The notes beneath the pieces were generated by a model. That model had not been told where the DNA came from, did no database searches, and saw only the letters and a program-made list of their open reading frames with translations. Source: Deltaproteobacteria bacterium (lineage in GTDB: Bacteria > Desulfobacterota > Binatia > UBA12015). From it: a stretch of 13,245 nt of DNA. This document shows, piece by piece, positions 5,920 through 13,245 of this stretch (positions are counted from its first letter, which is position 1; each line of letters opens with the position of its first letter). The position numbers were made by a program, and so were the translations under genes. The stretch covers positions 1-13,245 of the forward strand of contig DLYX01000131.1 of assembly GCA_003447545.1 (NCBI GenBank). The letters are read 5' to 3'.

Positions 5920-7356
5920 ATGAAACATGCCCTGCTTTCCATTGTCGCAAGCTGCTTTCTAATCCTCGGCAATACTGGTTGTGGACCGACATCACGAGGA
6001 CACGTCTCCCCGAACCTGCGTACCCCCTGGACTCCTCCCTCCGCAGCCGTTCTCGCTGCACCGCAGGAGGCTCCTGCCTATCCTCTGGAGGCAATTCCCG
6101 CCGACACGGCGCTCGACCTCGCGCAGATCATTGATATCGGACTCACCAACGACCCGGCGACCGCTCGGGCCTGGCTTACCGCCAAGCGAGCTGCCGCAAA
6201 GCGCATGGAAACCTTTGCGCTCTATCTGCCGGAAGGATCCCTCGATATTCGCGGCGGATGGATCGATATTGATGCCAATAAAACAGTTGAACTAAAACCA
6301 ACTTACAGCATCGTGAATTGGGGACCGTCGACCTCGGTGGGGCTCCTCATCTTTGACTTTTTTGGTCGCGAAGCATCGGTCGCCGCAGCGACACGAGCTC
6401 TCGATGCAGCCAACTTCAGTTTCAATCAGGAACTGCAGGACACTGTCGCCCGGGTCAGTCGGCAATATTACGACCTATGGTCAGCAACCGAGTCGGCCAC
6501 AGCTGCTGCTGCAAGCCTCGAGGATGCCGAGGCTTCGCTCGAAGCCACGGATGAAAAATTCGAGGCAGGCCTCGCTCCAGTGCAGGACGTTTATCGCTCC
6601 AGGGCCCGGCTGGAAGACGCGCGCTTTCAGCTCTCGGAAACGCGCACGCAGATCGAGGAAGCGCGCGCGAGCCTCGCGGCCAGCATCGGCCTCGAAGAAA
6701 TAGGCGCACTGCAGATCCACCCGCCAAGTCTTCCGGAGGATCAGATCTTTCTACTCGAGACGGTAAACGAGGCCACCGCGCATGCACTCCGCGTCAAGCC
6801 ATCCTTGCTGGCTTCCTACGCCGAATTCGCCGCCGCCGAAGAGATAACCCGCGCAACCGAAAGCCTCCTCTTCCCGCAAATCGTGGCGGCGTATAATGCG
6901 GATTGGACCTGGGGCAAATACACCAACAACCCCAGCCAGCAGCAAACTGCGTTTGCCGAGCTCCGTTGGAACGTCTTCGACCTCTTTCGAAATTACTATC
7001 AATTGGAAGAGTCGAAGATGGCAGCTCAGGAAGCCGCCGAAGCCGCACGTGCCGCCGAACTCGAAACCGTATCGTCTGTCTGGTCCAGCTGGTACGCGTT
7101 CCGCTCCTCCATAGAGCAGGCGCGAGCGCGCGCCGCCGGGCTCTCGGCCGCCGACGAGACCTGGAAACTCACCAAGGCCAGCTACGATGCCGGCCTCAGC
7201 GATATTCTGGATCTGCTCACAGCTCAGTCCGACCTCGCGAGTGCTCGCGAGGAGAATATTCGAGCGCAGGCCAATGTCGCCACAGGCCTCATCGACCTCG
7301 CTCATGCCACCGGAACACTTTTCCCCGGTGAGCCGCTGCCGGAGACCAACAAATGA
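5920..7356 (+). CDS. TolC-family outer-membrane efflux factor (probable lipoprotein)
   Basis: Outer-membrane channel of the tripartite pump encoded here. The 478 residues begin with a signal sequence (1-20) ending at Cys21 in LGNTGC, which suggests a lipoprotein of the OprM/NodT type; Asn at position -3 makes the lipobox weak. Two related coiled-coil repeats follow (about 65-265 and 270-470), rich in Ala, Glu and Arg as in OEP domains. The repeats share elements, such as DEKFEAGLAPVQDVYRSRARL in the first and KASYDAGLSDILDLLTAQSDL in the second; this Y/F-x-x-G-L-x-x-x-x-D-L/V pattern is typical of TolC proteins. Its last four bases overlap the membrane fusion gene (ATGA). It is the first gene of the pump cluster and lies 49 bases after ccmD. 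The substrate cannot be inferred from it. Confidence 0.93.
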   Translation: MKHALLSIVASCFLILGNTGCGPTSRGHVSPNLRTPWTPPSAAVLAAPQEAPAYPLEAIPADTALDLAQIIDIGLTNDPATARAWLTAKRAAAKRMETFALYLPEGSLDIRGGWIDIDANKTVELKPTYSIVNWGPSTSVGLLIFDFFGREASVAAATRALDAANFSFNQELQDTVARVSRQYYDLWSATESATAAAASLEDAEASLEATDEKFEAGLAPVQDVYRSRARLEDARFQLSETRTQIEEARASLAASIGLEEIGALQIHPPSLPEDQIFLLETVNEATAHALRVKPSLLASYAEFAAAEEITRATESLLFPQIVAAYNADWTWGKYTNNPSQQQTAFAELRWNVFDLFRNYYQLEESKMAAQEAAEAARAAELETVSSVWSSWYAFRSSIEQARARAAGLSAADETWKLTKASYDAGLSDILDLLTAQSDLASAREENIRAQANVATGLIDLAHATGTLFPGEPLPETNK

Positions 7357-8477
7357 GAATCTTCCCTGCCCTTGCTCTGCTGATACTACTGATCTCTGCC
7401 TGCGGCGGCGATAGCCCACCTCAGGTCAAACCGGGAACTCCCGTGGAAGTCGCCACCAGTCGGACCGCTACCGTACCGCTCTACCTCGATGCCTTGGGGC
7501 GACTGGCTGCTTCCGACGCAGTCAATATTACGCCCCAGGTCAGTGGGCAGCTACTCAGCGCTCACTTCGAACAAGGCAGTCGCGTCGAAAAGGGGCAACT
7601 TCTCTTCCGAATTGATCCGCGCAAATATAGAGCGAACCTGCAGGAAGCCACAGGCAGGCTGGAACAAGCGGTGGCTGAGCTCACCGTCCGAGAGTTGGAG
7701 CTCGCGCGTAACGCCAATCTGGCCAAAAAAGATTTTGTATCCAAGCAGCAATACGACCGCTTCGGCGCAGAGGTTGCCGAGGCCGAGGGAAGCGTCCTCA
7801 GCGCACAAGGTTCCCTCGCGACGGCAGAAATCAATCTCGCCTTCACCGACGTTCGCGCACCAATCGCGGGCATTGCCGGCCTCTACCAAACTGATGTCGG
7901 AAATATCGTCACCATGGGAGGATCGGATACCCTCACCACAATCGAGTCACATGATCCGCTGTGGGTCGATATCGGCCTTCCGGGCTCAAGCATCGGCCGG
8001 CTCACGAAGCATCTTGCCAAGGCCGGAGGCCAATTGACGATCGAGGTGCGCGCGCTTGGAAGCAAGGCACCTCCGGCACCCGCCTTGCTCTCGATTGTCG
8101 ATAATCGGGTTTCGGACAAAACCGGGACGGTCACCCTCCGGGCGACCCTCGATAACTCTGCAGGGAATTTCTGGCCGGGCCAACCCGTGCAAACCAGAAC
8201 CCTGCTGCAGCAGGTCCCGGGAGCCATTCTGGTTCCCCAGTCCAGCGTGGGAGTTGGTCAGGGCGGCCCCTTTGTCTTCGTGGTCGAGGAAGACAAAAAA
8301 GTTCGGCAGCAATCTGTGACTCTGGGCCAGACACAAGGCAAGGATATCGTCGTCCTCACGGGCCTGAAGGCAGGCGTCCAGGTGGTTACGACCGGACGCA
8401 TTCTCCTGAGTGATCAAGCGGAAGTCCGAATCGAAACGGCACCGACACCGGCCCCAGGGAAGAACAAGGCCTCGTGA
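7353..8477 (+). CDS. RND efflux periplasmic adaptor (membrane fusion protein, MdtA-like)
   Basis: Periplasmic adaptor linking the RND permease to the TolC-type channel. The 374-residue protein has a clear lipoprotein signal with lipobox ISAC (Cys17). Then come the first lipoyl half (about 57-90, VSGQLLSAHFEQGSRVEKGQ), an alpha-helical hairpin of roughly 65 residues (about 92-158), the second lipoyl half with FTDVRAPIAGIAG (164-176) and DVGNIVTMGG, a beta-barrel (about 202-285) and a membrane-proximal domain near VPQSSVGVGQGGPFVFVV. The order and the VRAPIAG block fit the AcrA/MdtA group rather than the metal-efflux CusB group. GGAG (7341-7344) lies 8 bases before its ATG. It overlaps both neighbours by four bases, so the three pump genes should be translated together. 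The substrate is unknown. Confidence 0.94.
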   Translation: MRIFPALALLILLISACGGDSPPQVKPGTPVEVATSRTATVPLYLDALGRLAASDAVNITPQVSGQLLSAHFEQGSRVEKGQLLFRIDPRKYRANLQEATGRLEQAVAELTVRELELARNANLAKKDFVSKQQYDRFGAEVAEAEGSVLSAQGSLATAEINLAFTDVRAPIAGIAGLYQTDVGNIVTMGGSDTLTTIESHDPLWVDIGLPGSSIGRLTKHLAKAGGQLTIEVRALGSKAPPAPALLSIVDNRVSDKTGTVTLRATLDNSAGNFWPGQPVQTRTLLQQVPGAILVPQSSVGVGQGGPFVFVVEEDKKVRQQSVTLGQTQGKDIVVLTGLKAGVQVVTTGRILLSDQAEVRIETAPTPAPGKNKAS

Positions 8478-11400
8478 ACCTATCCGAACCATTTATCCGC
8501 CGCCCCGTCACGACCGTTCTGGTGGCACTATCCGCAGTACTCTTCGGCATCTACGCGTACCTCACCTTGCCGGTGAGCGATATGCCCGATGTGGACTATC
8601 CGGTCTTTGTCGTCAACGCGCAATTTCCGGGGGCCGAACCCTCCGTGATGGCCAACAACGTAGCTACCCCGCTCGAGCGTCAGATGATGGAGATTCAGGG
8701 CCTTGCTCAGCTCATCTCCAACAACACCTTCGGCAACACCCAAATCGTTCTGGTCTTCGATCTCGATCGCGACAGTGCAGGGGCCGCTGCCGATATTGAA
8801 GGTGCGATCAGTCGCGCTCAGCCCCAACTCCCCCCGGACCTCCCGACGCCTCCCAGCTACCGAAAATATAACCCGAATGAATTGCCGATTTTTTATGCCG
8901 GCCTCGCCAGTACTACGCTCACCGAATCTCAACTCTATGACTACGCCTACACACAAGTTGCACAACGACTGAACATCCTCCCCGGTGTCTCGAATGTCGT
9001 GGTCTACGGCTCGCCACGAGCCGTGCGGATTCAGGTCGATCCCGAGAAGCTCTGGGCGTTGGGGATAGACATCACGGAAATTGCGGATGTCGTGCAACAG
9101 GGCTCCATGCTCACAGCCTCCGGAAAACTGCGCGGGCAGAGGGAAGCCTTTCTGCTTCTCCCCGAAACCCAACTGGAGACGGCAGAGGATTACGGAAATC
9201 TTGTCGTCGCAACGCAGAATGGCGAGGTGGTGCGGATCCGCGATATTGCGGATGCCGTCGACGGGATCCAACAACAGTATTTCCATATGGACTTCTGGGC
9301 CGACGAAGGCCTGCCCGAAGGAGCCACATCCGCCGGGTTTGCCGCCGTCGTACTTGGCGTCAGCAAGGCCGACGGGGCGAACTCCGTAGAGGTCGTTTCC
9401 GAAGTACTGGGATTGCTGCCCTTGCTTCGCCAACTGCTCCCGGGGTCGATCGAAATCGTCCCGATCTACAACAAGGCCACCAGCATTGTTGCTTCAGTAG
9501 ACGATGTGCAGACCACCCTGCTGATTGCGTTCCTGCTGGTAGTTCTCGTGATTTTCCTTTTTCTCGGTCGCTTTCGAGACACAATTATTCCAAGTGTCGC
9601 GCTGCCTCTTTCTTTTGTCGTCACGCTCATCGCAATGTCGCTGCTGGGATTCAGTCTTGATAACCTGTCGCTTCTTGCTCTGACTTTGGCCATCGGTTTT
9701 CTGGTCGACGATGCTGTTGTTTTTCTCGAGAACGCCGTGCGACGAATGCAGCAATACGGCGAAACAGCCCCGGTAGCATCCGTCCGAGGTGCCAAGGAAA
9801 TCAGTTTCACAATTCTTTCAATGACGCTGTCCCTTGCAGCAGTCTTCATCCCGCTCGTCTTCATGCCGGGCCTGATCGGTCGGATCTTTCGGGAATTTTC
9901 GATCACGATCATGATCGCAATCCTCGCCAGCGGCCTGATCTCTCTTACCGTGACGCCCATGATGTGCGCTCGCATGCTCGCGGCCCGCAATGAAGAGAAC
10001 GAAACCAGGCTCGAGGCGTTCGCCAATCGGCTCGAGAAGCGCGTACTCGGCTTTTATGGGCGCACGCTGAACTGGTTCCTCGATTACAAACCGGTATCGG
10101 TTGCGATCTGGATCGCATGCATGGCCGGCACCATCATCCTGTTTCGCGCGCTACCCTCCGAATTCATGCCTGTTGGCGATAGTGGTTTTATTCAGGGCGT
10201 CTTTATCAGCAGCAGTAGTACCTCCCCCGAAGAAGTCCAGAAGCTTCAGGCCCAGGTCGATGGTGTTCTACGCGAGAACCCGGCTGTCTCCCGTGTGGTC
10301 ACTGTCACCGGAATTCCGCAATACCTTTCCGAATCGCAAGGAATGGTGATCGCATTCCTTCGCGACCTGGACGAGAAATACGAAGTCGACGGGGTGACGC
10401 GAACCCGCCCACCGATCGACGTGGTCAACGCCGAGCTGCTCGCGAAGATGGGGGACCTCCCGGGAGTCCAGACTCTGATACGCCCGCAGCCGGTCATGAA
10501 TATTGGCGGCAGCTCGGGAGTCAGCACAAATCAGGGGCAATATGCCTATCTGCTTTCCGGACTCGATGAGGAAAAACTCTTTGCGGTGTCAGAGCAACTT
10601 GTCGCCGCCATGAAGAAAGAAAAGGGGGCCCTTTTTGCCGATGTTTCGTCGAGCCTCTTCATGGATCTGCCCGAGCTGAACGTGGCGATCGATCGCGACT
10701 ATGCGTCCACGCTAGGCGTTTCCGCGGGCGAATTCGCTCAGGTGATGTTTAACGCCTACTCGCAAAACTACTCCTACCTGATCAAGGATCCGAACGAACA
10801 ATACCAAGTCATCGTCGAGATGGCCGACGACTTTCGCTCGGAACCGCAAAACCTTGCCAACCTGTACTTCCAACCACCACCCTCTCTCATTGATTCAGGA
10901 TCGCCTCAGGGCTCCTCCAACCTGCCGAACCTCATTCCGTTCGAGGCGATGGCGACGAGCAGCCTGACCGCCGGCCCGCTGAGCATTTCGCACTTCGGCG
11001 GCATCCCCTCGGTGACTCTCTATTTCGATACAGCGCCGGGCGTTCCCCTCGGGAATGCGACCGATTGGCTGGAGCAAAAAGCAGCCGAAATCATTCCGGG
11101 CGATATCACGCACGGGCTCACCGGAAGCGCACAGGAATTCGCTGCCGTTGGGGAAGAGCTCGTTCTCCTGCTTTTTGTCGCGATCTTCGTGATGTACGTG
11201 ATTATGGGGATTCTTTACGAAAGCTATATCCACCCCCTGACTGTGCTGCTCTCCTTACCCACAGCGACAGTGGGCGGCCTTTTGACGCTCTGGATCTTCG
11301 GCTCATCGGTATCGTTCTACGTGTTTGTGGGCATGTTCATGCTGATCGGCATCGTAAAAAAGAACGGGATCATGATGGTCGACTTCGCAATCCAGAGGCA

Positions 11401-11734
11401 GGAAGCAGGTACAGATGCCCGCACGGCCATCCACGAAGCATCCTTGAATCGCTTCCGGCCCATCTTGATGACAACGGTTGCGGCGATCATGGGCGCGATG
11501 CCGATCGCGCTTGGCCTCGGAGCAGACGCCTCCTCCAGGATCCCGCTCGGACTGACGGTCGTCGGCGGTCTGGTGCTCTCCCAGCTACTCACGCTCTACG
11601 TGACTCCGGTCACCTTCCTCCTGATGGAAGCCGTTCAAGTAGGCGTCCTCGACAAATCGGCATTTTTCTCGCGACGTGACGTTCTAGCCGAAGCTCAGGC
11701 CGCAGACGAGGCCGATCAGACCAGCCAGAGCTGA
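8474..11734 (+). CDS. RND multidrug efflux permease, HAE-1 type (MdtB/MdtC/AcrB-like)
   Basis: Proton-driven inner-membrane transporter, 1086 residues, starting at a GTG that overlaps the adaptor gene by four bases. Twelve transmembrane helices in two halves are apparent. Proton-relay residues are intact: Asp412 and Asp413 in LAIGFLVDDAVVFLEN (TM4), Lys963 in IGIVKKNGIMMVDF (TM10) and Arg995 in LNRFRPILMT (TM11). The N-terminus FIRRPVTTVL and the porter-domain blocks DYPVFVVNAQFPGAEP, NILPGVSNVVVYG and PLERQMMEIQGLAQLIS are standard. The VDDA motif and the absence of CusA-type metal-binding methionine clusters favour organic compounds over metals, but the substrate is unknown. It is slightly longer than the usual about 1040 residues because of a Ser/Pro/Gly-rich loop near 801-820 and an acidic tail (about 1060-1086). 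A single permease is encoded, so a homotrimer is likely. Confidence 0.96.
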   Translation: MNLSEPFIRRPVTTVLVALSAVLFGIYAYLTLPVSDMPDVDYPVFVVNAQFPGAEPSVMANNVATPLERQMMEIQGLAQLISNNTFGNTQIVLVFDLDRDSAGAAADIEGAISRAQPQLPPDLPTPPSYRKYNPNELPIFYAGLASTTLTESQLYDYAYTQVAQRLNILPGVSNVVVYGSPRAVRIQVDPEKLWALGIDITEIADVVQQGSMLTASGKLRGQREAFLLLPETQLETAEDYGNLVVATQNGEVVRIRDIADAVDGIQQQYFHMDFWADEGLPEGATSAGFAAVVLGVSKADGANSVEVVSEVLGLLPLLRQLLPGSIEIVPIYNKATSIVASVDDVQTTLLIAFLLVVLVIFLFLGRFRDTIIPSVALPLSFVVTLIAMSLLGFSLDNLSLLALTLAIGFLVDDAVVFLENAVRRMQQYGETAPVASVRGAKEISFTILSMTLSLAAVFIPLVFMPGLIGRIFREFSITIMIAILASGLISLTVTPMMCARMLAARNEENETRLEAFANRLEKRVLGFYGRTLNWFLDYKPVSVAIWIACMAGTIILFRALPSEFMPVGDSGFIQGVFISSSSTSPEEVQKLQAQVDGVLRENPAVSRVVTVTGIPQYLSESQGMVIAFLRDLDEKYEVDGVTRTRPPIDVVNAELLAKMGDLPGVQTLIRPQPVMNIGGSSGVSTNQGQYAYLLSGLDEEKLFAVSEQLVAAMKKEKGALFADVSSSLFMDLPELNVAIDRDYASTLGVSAGEFAQVMFNAYSQNYSYLIKDPNEQYQVIVEMADDFRSEPQNLANLYFQPPPSLIDSGSPQGSSNLPNLIPFEAMATSSLTAGPLSISHFGGIPSVTLYFDTAPGVPLGNATDWLEQKAAEIIPGDITHGLTGSAQEFAAVGEELVLLLFVAIFVMYVIMGILYESYIHPLTVLLSLPTATVGGLLTLWIFGSSVSFYVFVGMFMLIGIVKKNGIMMVDFAIQRQEAGTDARTAIHEASLNRFRPILMTTVAAIMGAMPIALGLGADASSRIPLGLTVVGGLVLSQLLTLYVTPVTFLLMEAVQVGVLDKSAFFSRRDVLAEAQAADEADQTSQS

Positions 11735-11742
11735 CGCGCCAT

Positions 11743-13245
11743 TCAGCTGAGTTCGAGTCCCTCGAGGCTCCCCTCATCGCGCCAGGCCTGCAACAATTCG
11801 AAGAACTTCACCGATCCAGCGCCATAGGGGCCATTCTGACCGCTGCGCTCCCCGGGCTTGCCCTCGTTATTATAATAGCCCGGGGTGCATTCCTCGAGGA
11901 ACTTCTGGCCGTCCCGAGCAAGACTGATGATGGTTTCGACCCATGCATCTTCCGCTTCTCGCGTCGTCTCGACGCGCGTCACCTCATTGGCCAGAGCATG
12001 GTTCACGATATAGGCGAGGTGCTTGGCCTGCTCGGCCAGAGCGTGCGGGAAGTTGACAGTGAACGCCGACTGCGTGTTCGAGAGAATAAAACAATTGGGG
12101 AAATCGCGGCTATGCATTCCATGCAATGTGCGAACTCCCTGCTCCCATTTGTCGGACAGGCTCAGACCATCGCGGCCATGCAGCTCGTAGCCCGAGCGCC
12201 GCACGTAGGAAGTACCCACCTCAAATCCGGTGGCGTAAATCAGACAATCTATCTCGTAAGAGACACCATCTACGACCACCGCGTTCTCGGTAATCCGCTC
12301 GACCCCCTTGCCTGCCGTATCCACGAGACTGACTGAAGGCCGGTTGAAGGTCGCCAGATAATCATCATGGAAACAGGGCCGCTTGCAGAACTGGCGATAC
12401 CACGGCTTCAATGCCTCGGCGGTCGACTCGTCCTCGACAATCTCGTTCACTCGGTCACGGATTTGTTCCATTTTCTGGAAATCCGCGAGTTCCATTTTCT
12501 TCGCAATACCCGCCGGTGAAAGGTCTGCATTCTCCTCGTTTTGGACCATCACGAGAAGCTTGCGAATGATATCCGTCCAACCGTCCTTGACCAGATCTTC
12601 CGGTTGCCAGCCTCCGGATACGAGAATGTTGAAGTTATCCATCCGCGCTTGCTGCCAGCCGGGTTCCAGCGACTCCGACCAGGAAGAATCTGTCGGTCGA
12701 TTATCGCGAATATCCACTGACGAGGGCGTGCGTTGGAAAACGAAGAGTTCCTTGGCTGCGGCTCCGACATGCGGAACGCATTGGATCGCAGTCGCGCCGG
12801 TGCCGATGATCCCGACCCGCTTGTCCGCCAGCTTGGTCAGATTGCCCGTGGAGTCCCCGCCGGTGTACGCGTAATCCCAACGACTGGTGTGAAAAGTATG
12901 TCCCTTGAATGAAGAGACACCGGGGATGCCCGGCAGTTTGGGTCGGTGCAAGGGGCCGTTTGCCATGCAGACGAAACGAGCACGCATGCGATCGCCACGG
13001 TTGGTCGAAACAATCCAACGGTTGGTCTCCTCGTCCCAATCCATGGCTGTGACTTCCGTCTGGAAGCACGCGTTTCGATAGAGGTCATATTTCTCGGCAA
13101 TCGCGCGACTGTGGCGCAAAATTTCCGGAGCGTGAGCGTACTTCTCCTTCGGTACGTAGCCGACTTCCTCGAGCAATGGCAGATAAACGTAGGATTCGAC
13201 ATCACAGGCCGCACCCGGGTAGCGATTCCAATACCAGGTACCGCC
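11743..13245 (-). CDS. Flavin-dependent monooxygenase, type I Baeyer-Villiger-like (N-terminus outside window)
   Basis: FAD/NADPH-dependent oxygenase related to cyclohexanone monooxygenase, which inserts oxygen next to a ketone. The frame stays open to the window edge, starting [18 protein letters not shown], a conserved BVMO block that normally lies about 50-60 residues after the start; the first FAD-binding GxGxxG is therefore missing only because the window ends. The 500 visible residues include the Baeyer-Villiger fingerprint [12 protein letters not shown] (12874-12909), the NADPH-binding [28 protein letters not shown], the ATGFEVG block and a C-terminal [10 protein letters not shown]. 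An apparent start near 13176 is only an internal TTG. The gene converges on the RND permease with 8 bases between stops. The substrate is unknown; other class B flavoprotein monooxygenases share several motifs, but the fingerprint supports the Baeyer-Villiger assignment. Confidence 0.9.
   Translation of the reverse strand, partial: GGTWYWNRYPGAACDVESYVYLPLLEEVGYVPKEKYAHAPEILRHSRAIAEKYDLYRNACFQTEVTAMDWDEETNRWIVSTNRGDRMRARFVCMANGPLHRPKLPGIPGVSSFKGHTFHTSRWDYAYTGGDSTGNLTKLADKRVGIIGTGATAIQCVPHVGAAAKELFVFQRTPSSVDIRDNRPTDSSWSESLEPGWQQARMDNFNILVSGGWQPEDLVKDGWTDIIRKLLVMVQNEENADLSPAGIAKKMELADFQKMEQIRDRVNEIVEDESTAEALKPWYRQFCKRPCFHDDYLATFNRPSVSLVDTAGKGVERITENAVVVDGVSYEIDCLIYATGFEVGTSYVRRSGYELHGRDGLSLSDKWEQGVRTLHGMHSRDFPNCFILSNTQSAFTVNFPHALAEQAKHLAYIVNHALANEVTRVETTREAEDAWVETIISLARDGQKFLEECTPGYYNNEGKPGERSGQNGPYGAGSVKFFELLQAWRDEGSLEGLELS

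Noticed and set aside
8528..9433. 301-codon minus-strand open frame inside the RND permease
   Set aside because: Fully antisense to a strongly conserved permease region, with no domain or credible start; a shadow frame.
9895..9920. Cluster of GATC-like repeats in the RND gene
   Set aside because: It encodes the conserved transmembrane residues SITIMIAI in frame; the repetition follows from Ile/Met/Thr codons and is not a separate element.
13174..13176. Apparent start codon of the monooxygenase inside the window
   Set aside because: It is an internal TTG. The frame continues to the window edge through the conserved [12 protein letters not shown] block, so the gene is truncated by the window, not short.
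1..13245. CRISPR arrays, tRNA or rRNA genes, insertion sequences, phage or toxin-antitoxin genes
   Set aside because: No regularly spaced repeats, tRNA-like cloverleaf, transposase motifs or terminal inverted repeats were seen; conserved genes fill almost all of the window.

Overview
The window looks like ordinary chromosome from a moderately GC-rich, Gram-negative (diderm) bacterium. It encodes a complete tripartite RND efflux pump with an outer-membrane channel and two candidate lipoproteins, plus the inner-membrane heme-export part of System I cytochrome c maturation. Gene content (CcmA-B-C followed by a short CcmD-family protein, a cyclohexanone-monooxygenase-type flavoenzyme, and an infC separated from rpmI/rplT) would fit a former-deltaproteobacterial lineage such as Myxococcota, Desulfobacterota or Binatota. 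That placement is inference with low confidence. There is no tRNA, rRNA, CRISPR array, insertion sequence or phage gene, and coding density is very high.

Layout, left to right. Positions 5-637 (+) encode a peptide methionine sulfoxide reductase MsrA that closely follows the E. coli type. Positions 665-2682 (-) hold a two-component system, response regulator first and histidine kinase second, joined by a 4-base ATGA overlap; this pair converges on msrA. A divergent intergenic region of about 230 bases separates it from infC (2916-3536, +), which encodes initiation factor IF-3 with an ATG start and a strong ribosome binding site.

After a 136-base spacer carrying a 9-base-pair hairpin comes one tightly packed block on the + strand: ccmA (3673-4392), ccmB (4392-5051), ccmC (5035-5745) and a 41-residue ccmD (5745-5870). 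After 49 bases it continues with a TolC-family outer-membrane factor (5920-7356), a membrane fusion protein (7353-8477) and an RND permease (8474-11734). Nearly every junction overlaps, so the heme-export genes and the efflux pump may share a transcript. The right end (11743 to the window edge, -) is a type I Baeyer-Villiger-like flavin monooxygenase whose N-terminus lies outside the window; it converges on the RND gene with only 8 bases between the stop codons.

Working together: CcmABC and CcmD should load and release heme for c-type cytochrome assembly, but CcmE, CcmF, CcmG and CcmH are not here and must lie elsewhere. The pump's three proteins would span both membranes and expel an unidentified substrate. 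MsrA repairs oxidised methionine. The two-component system may sense an envelope signal, but its target genes cannot be read from the sequence. I found no clearly undescribed system. The points most worth a second look are the ccm-RND gene fusion, the isolated ATG-started infC, the spacer hairpins, and a five-codon leader-like ORF ahead of the response regulator.
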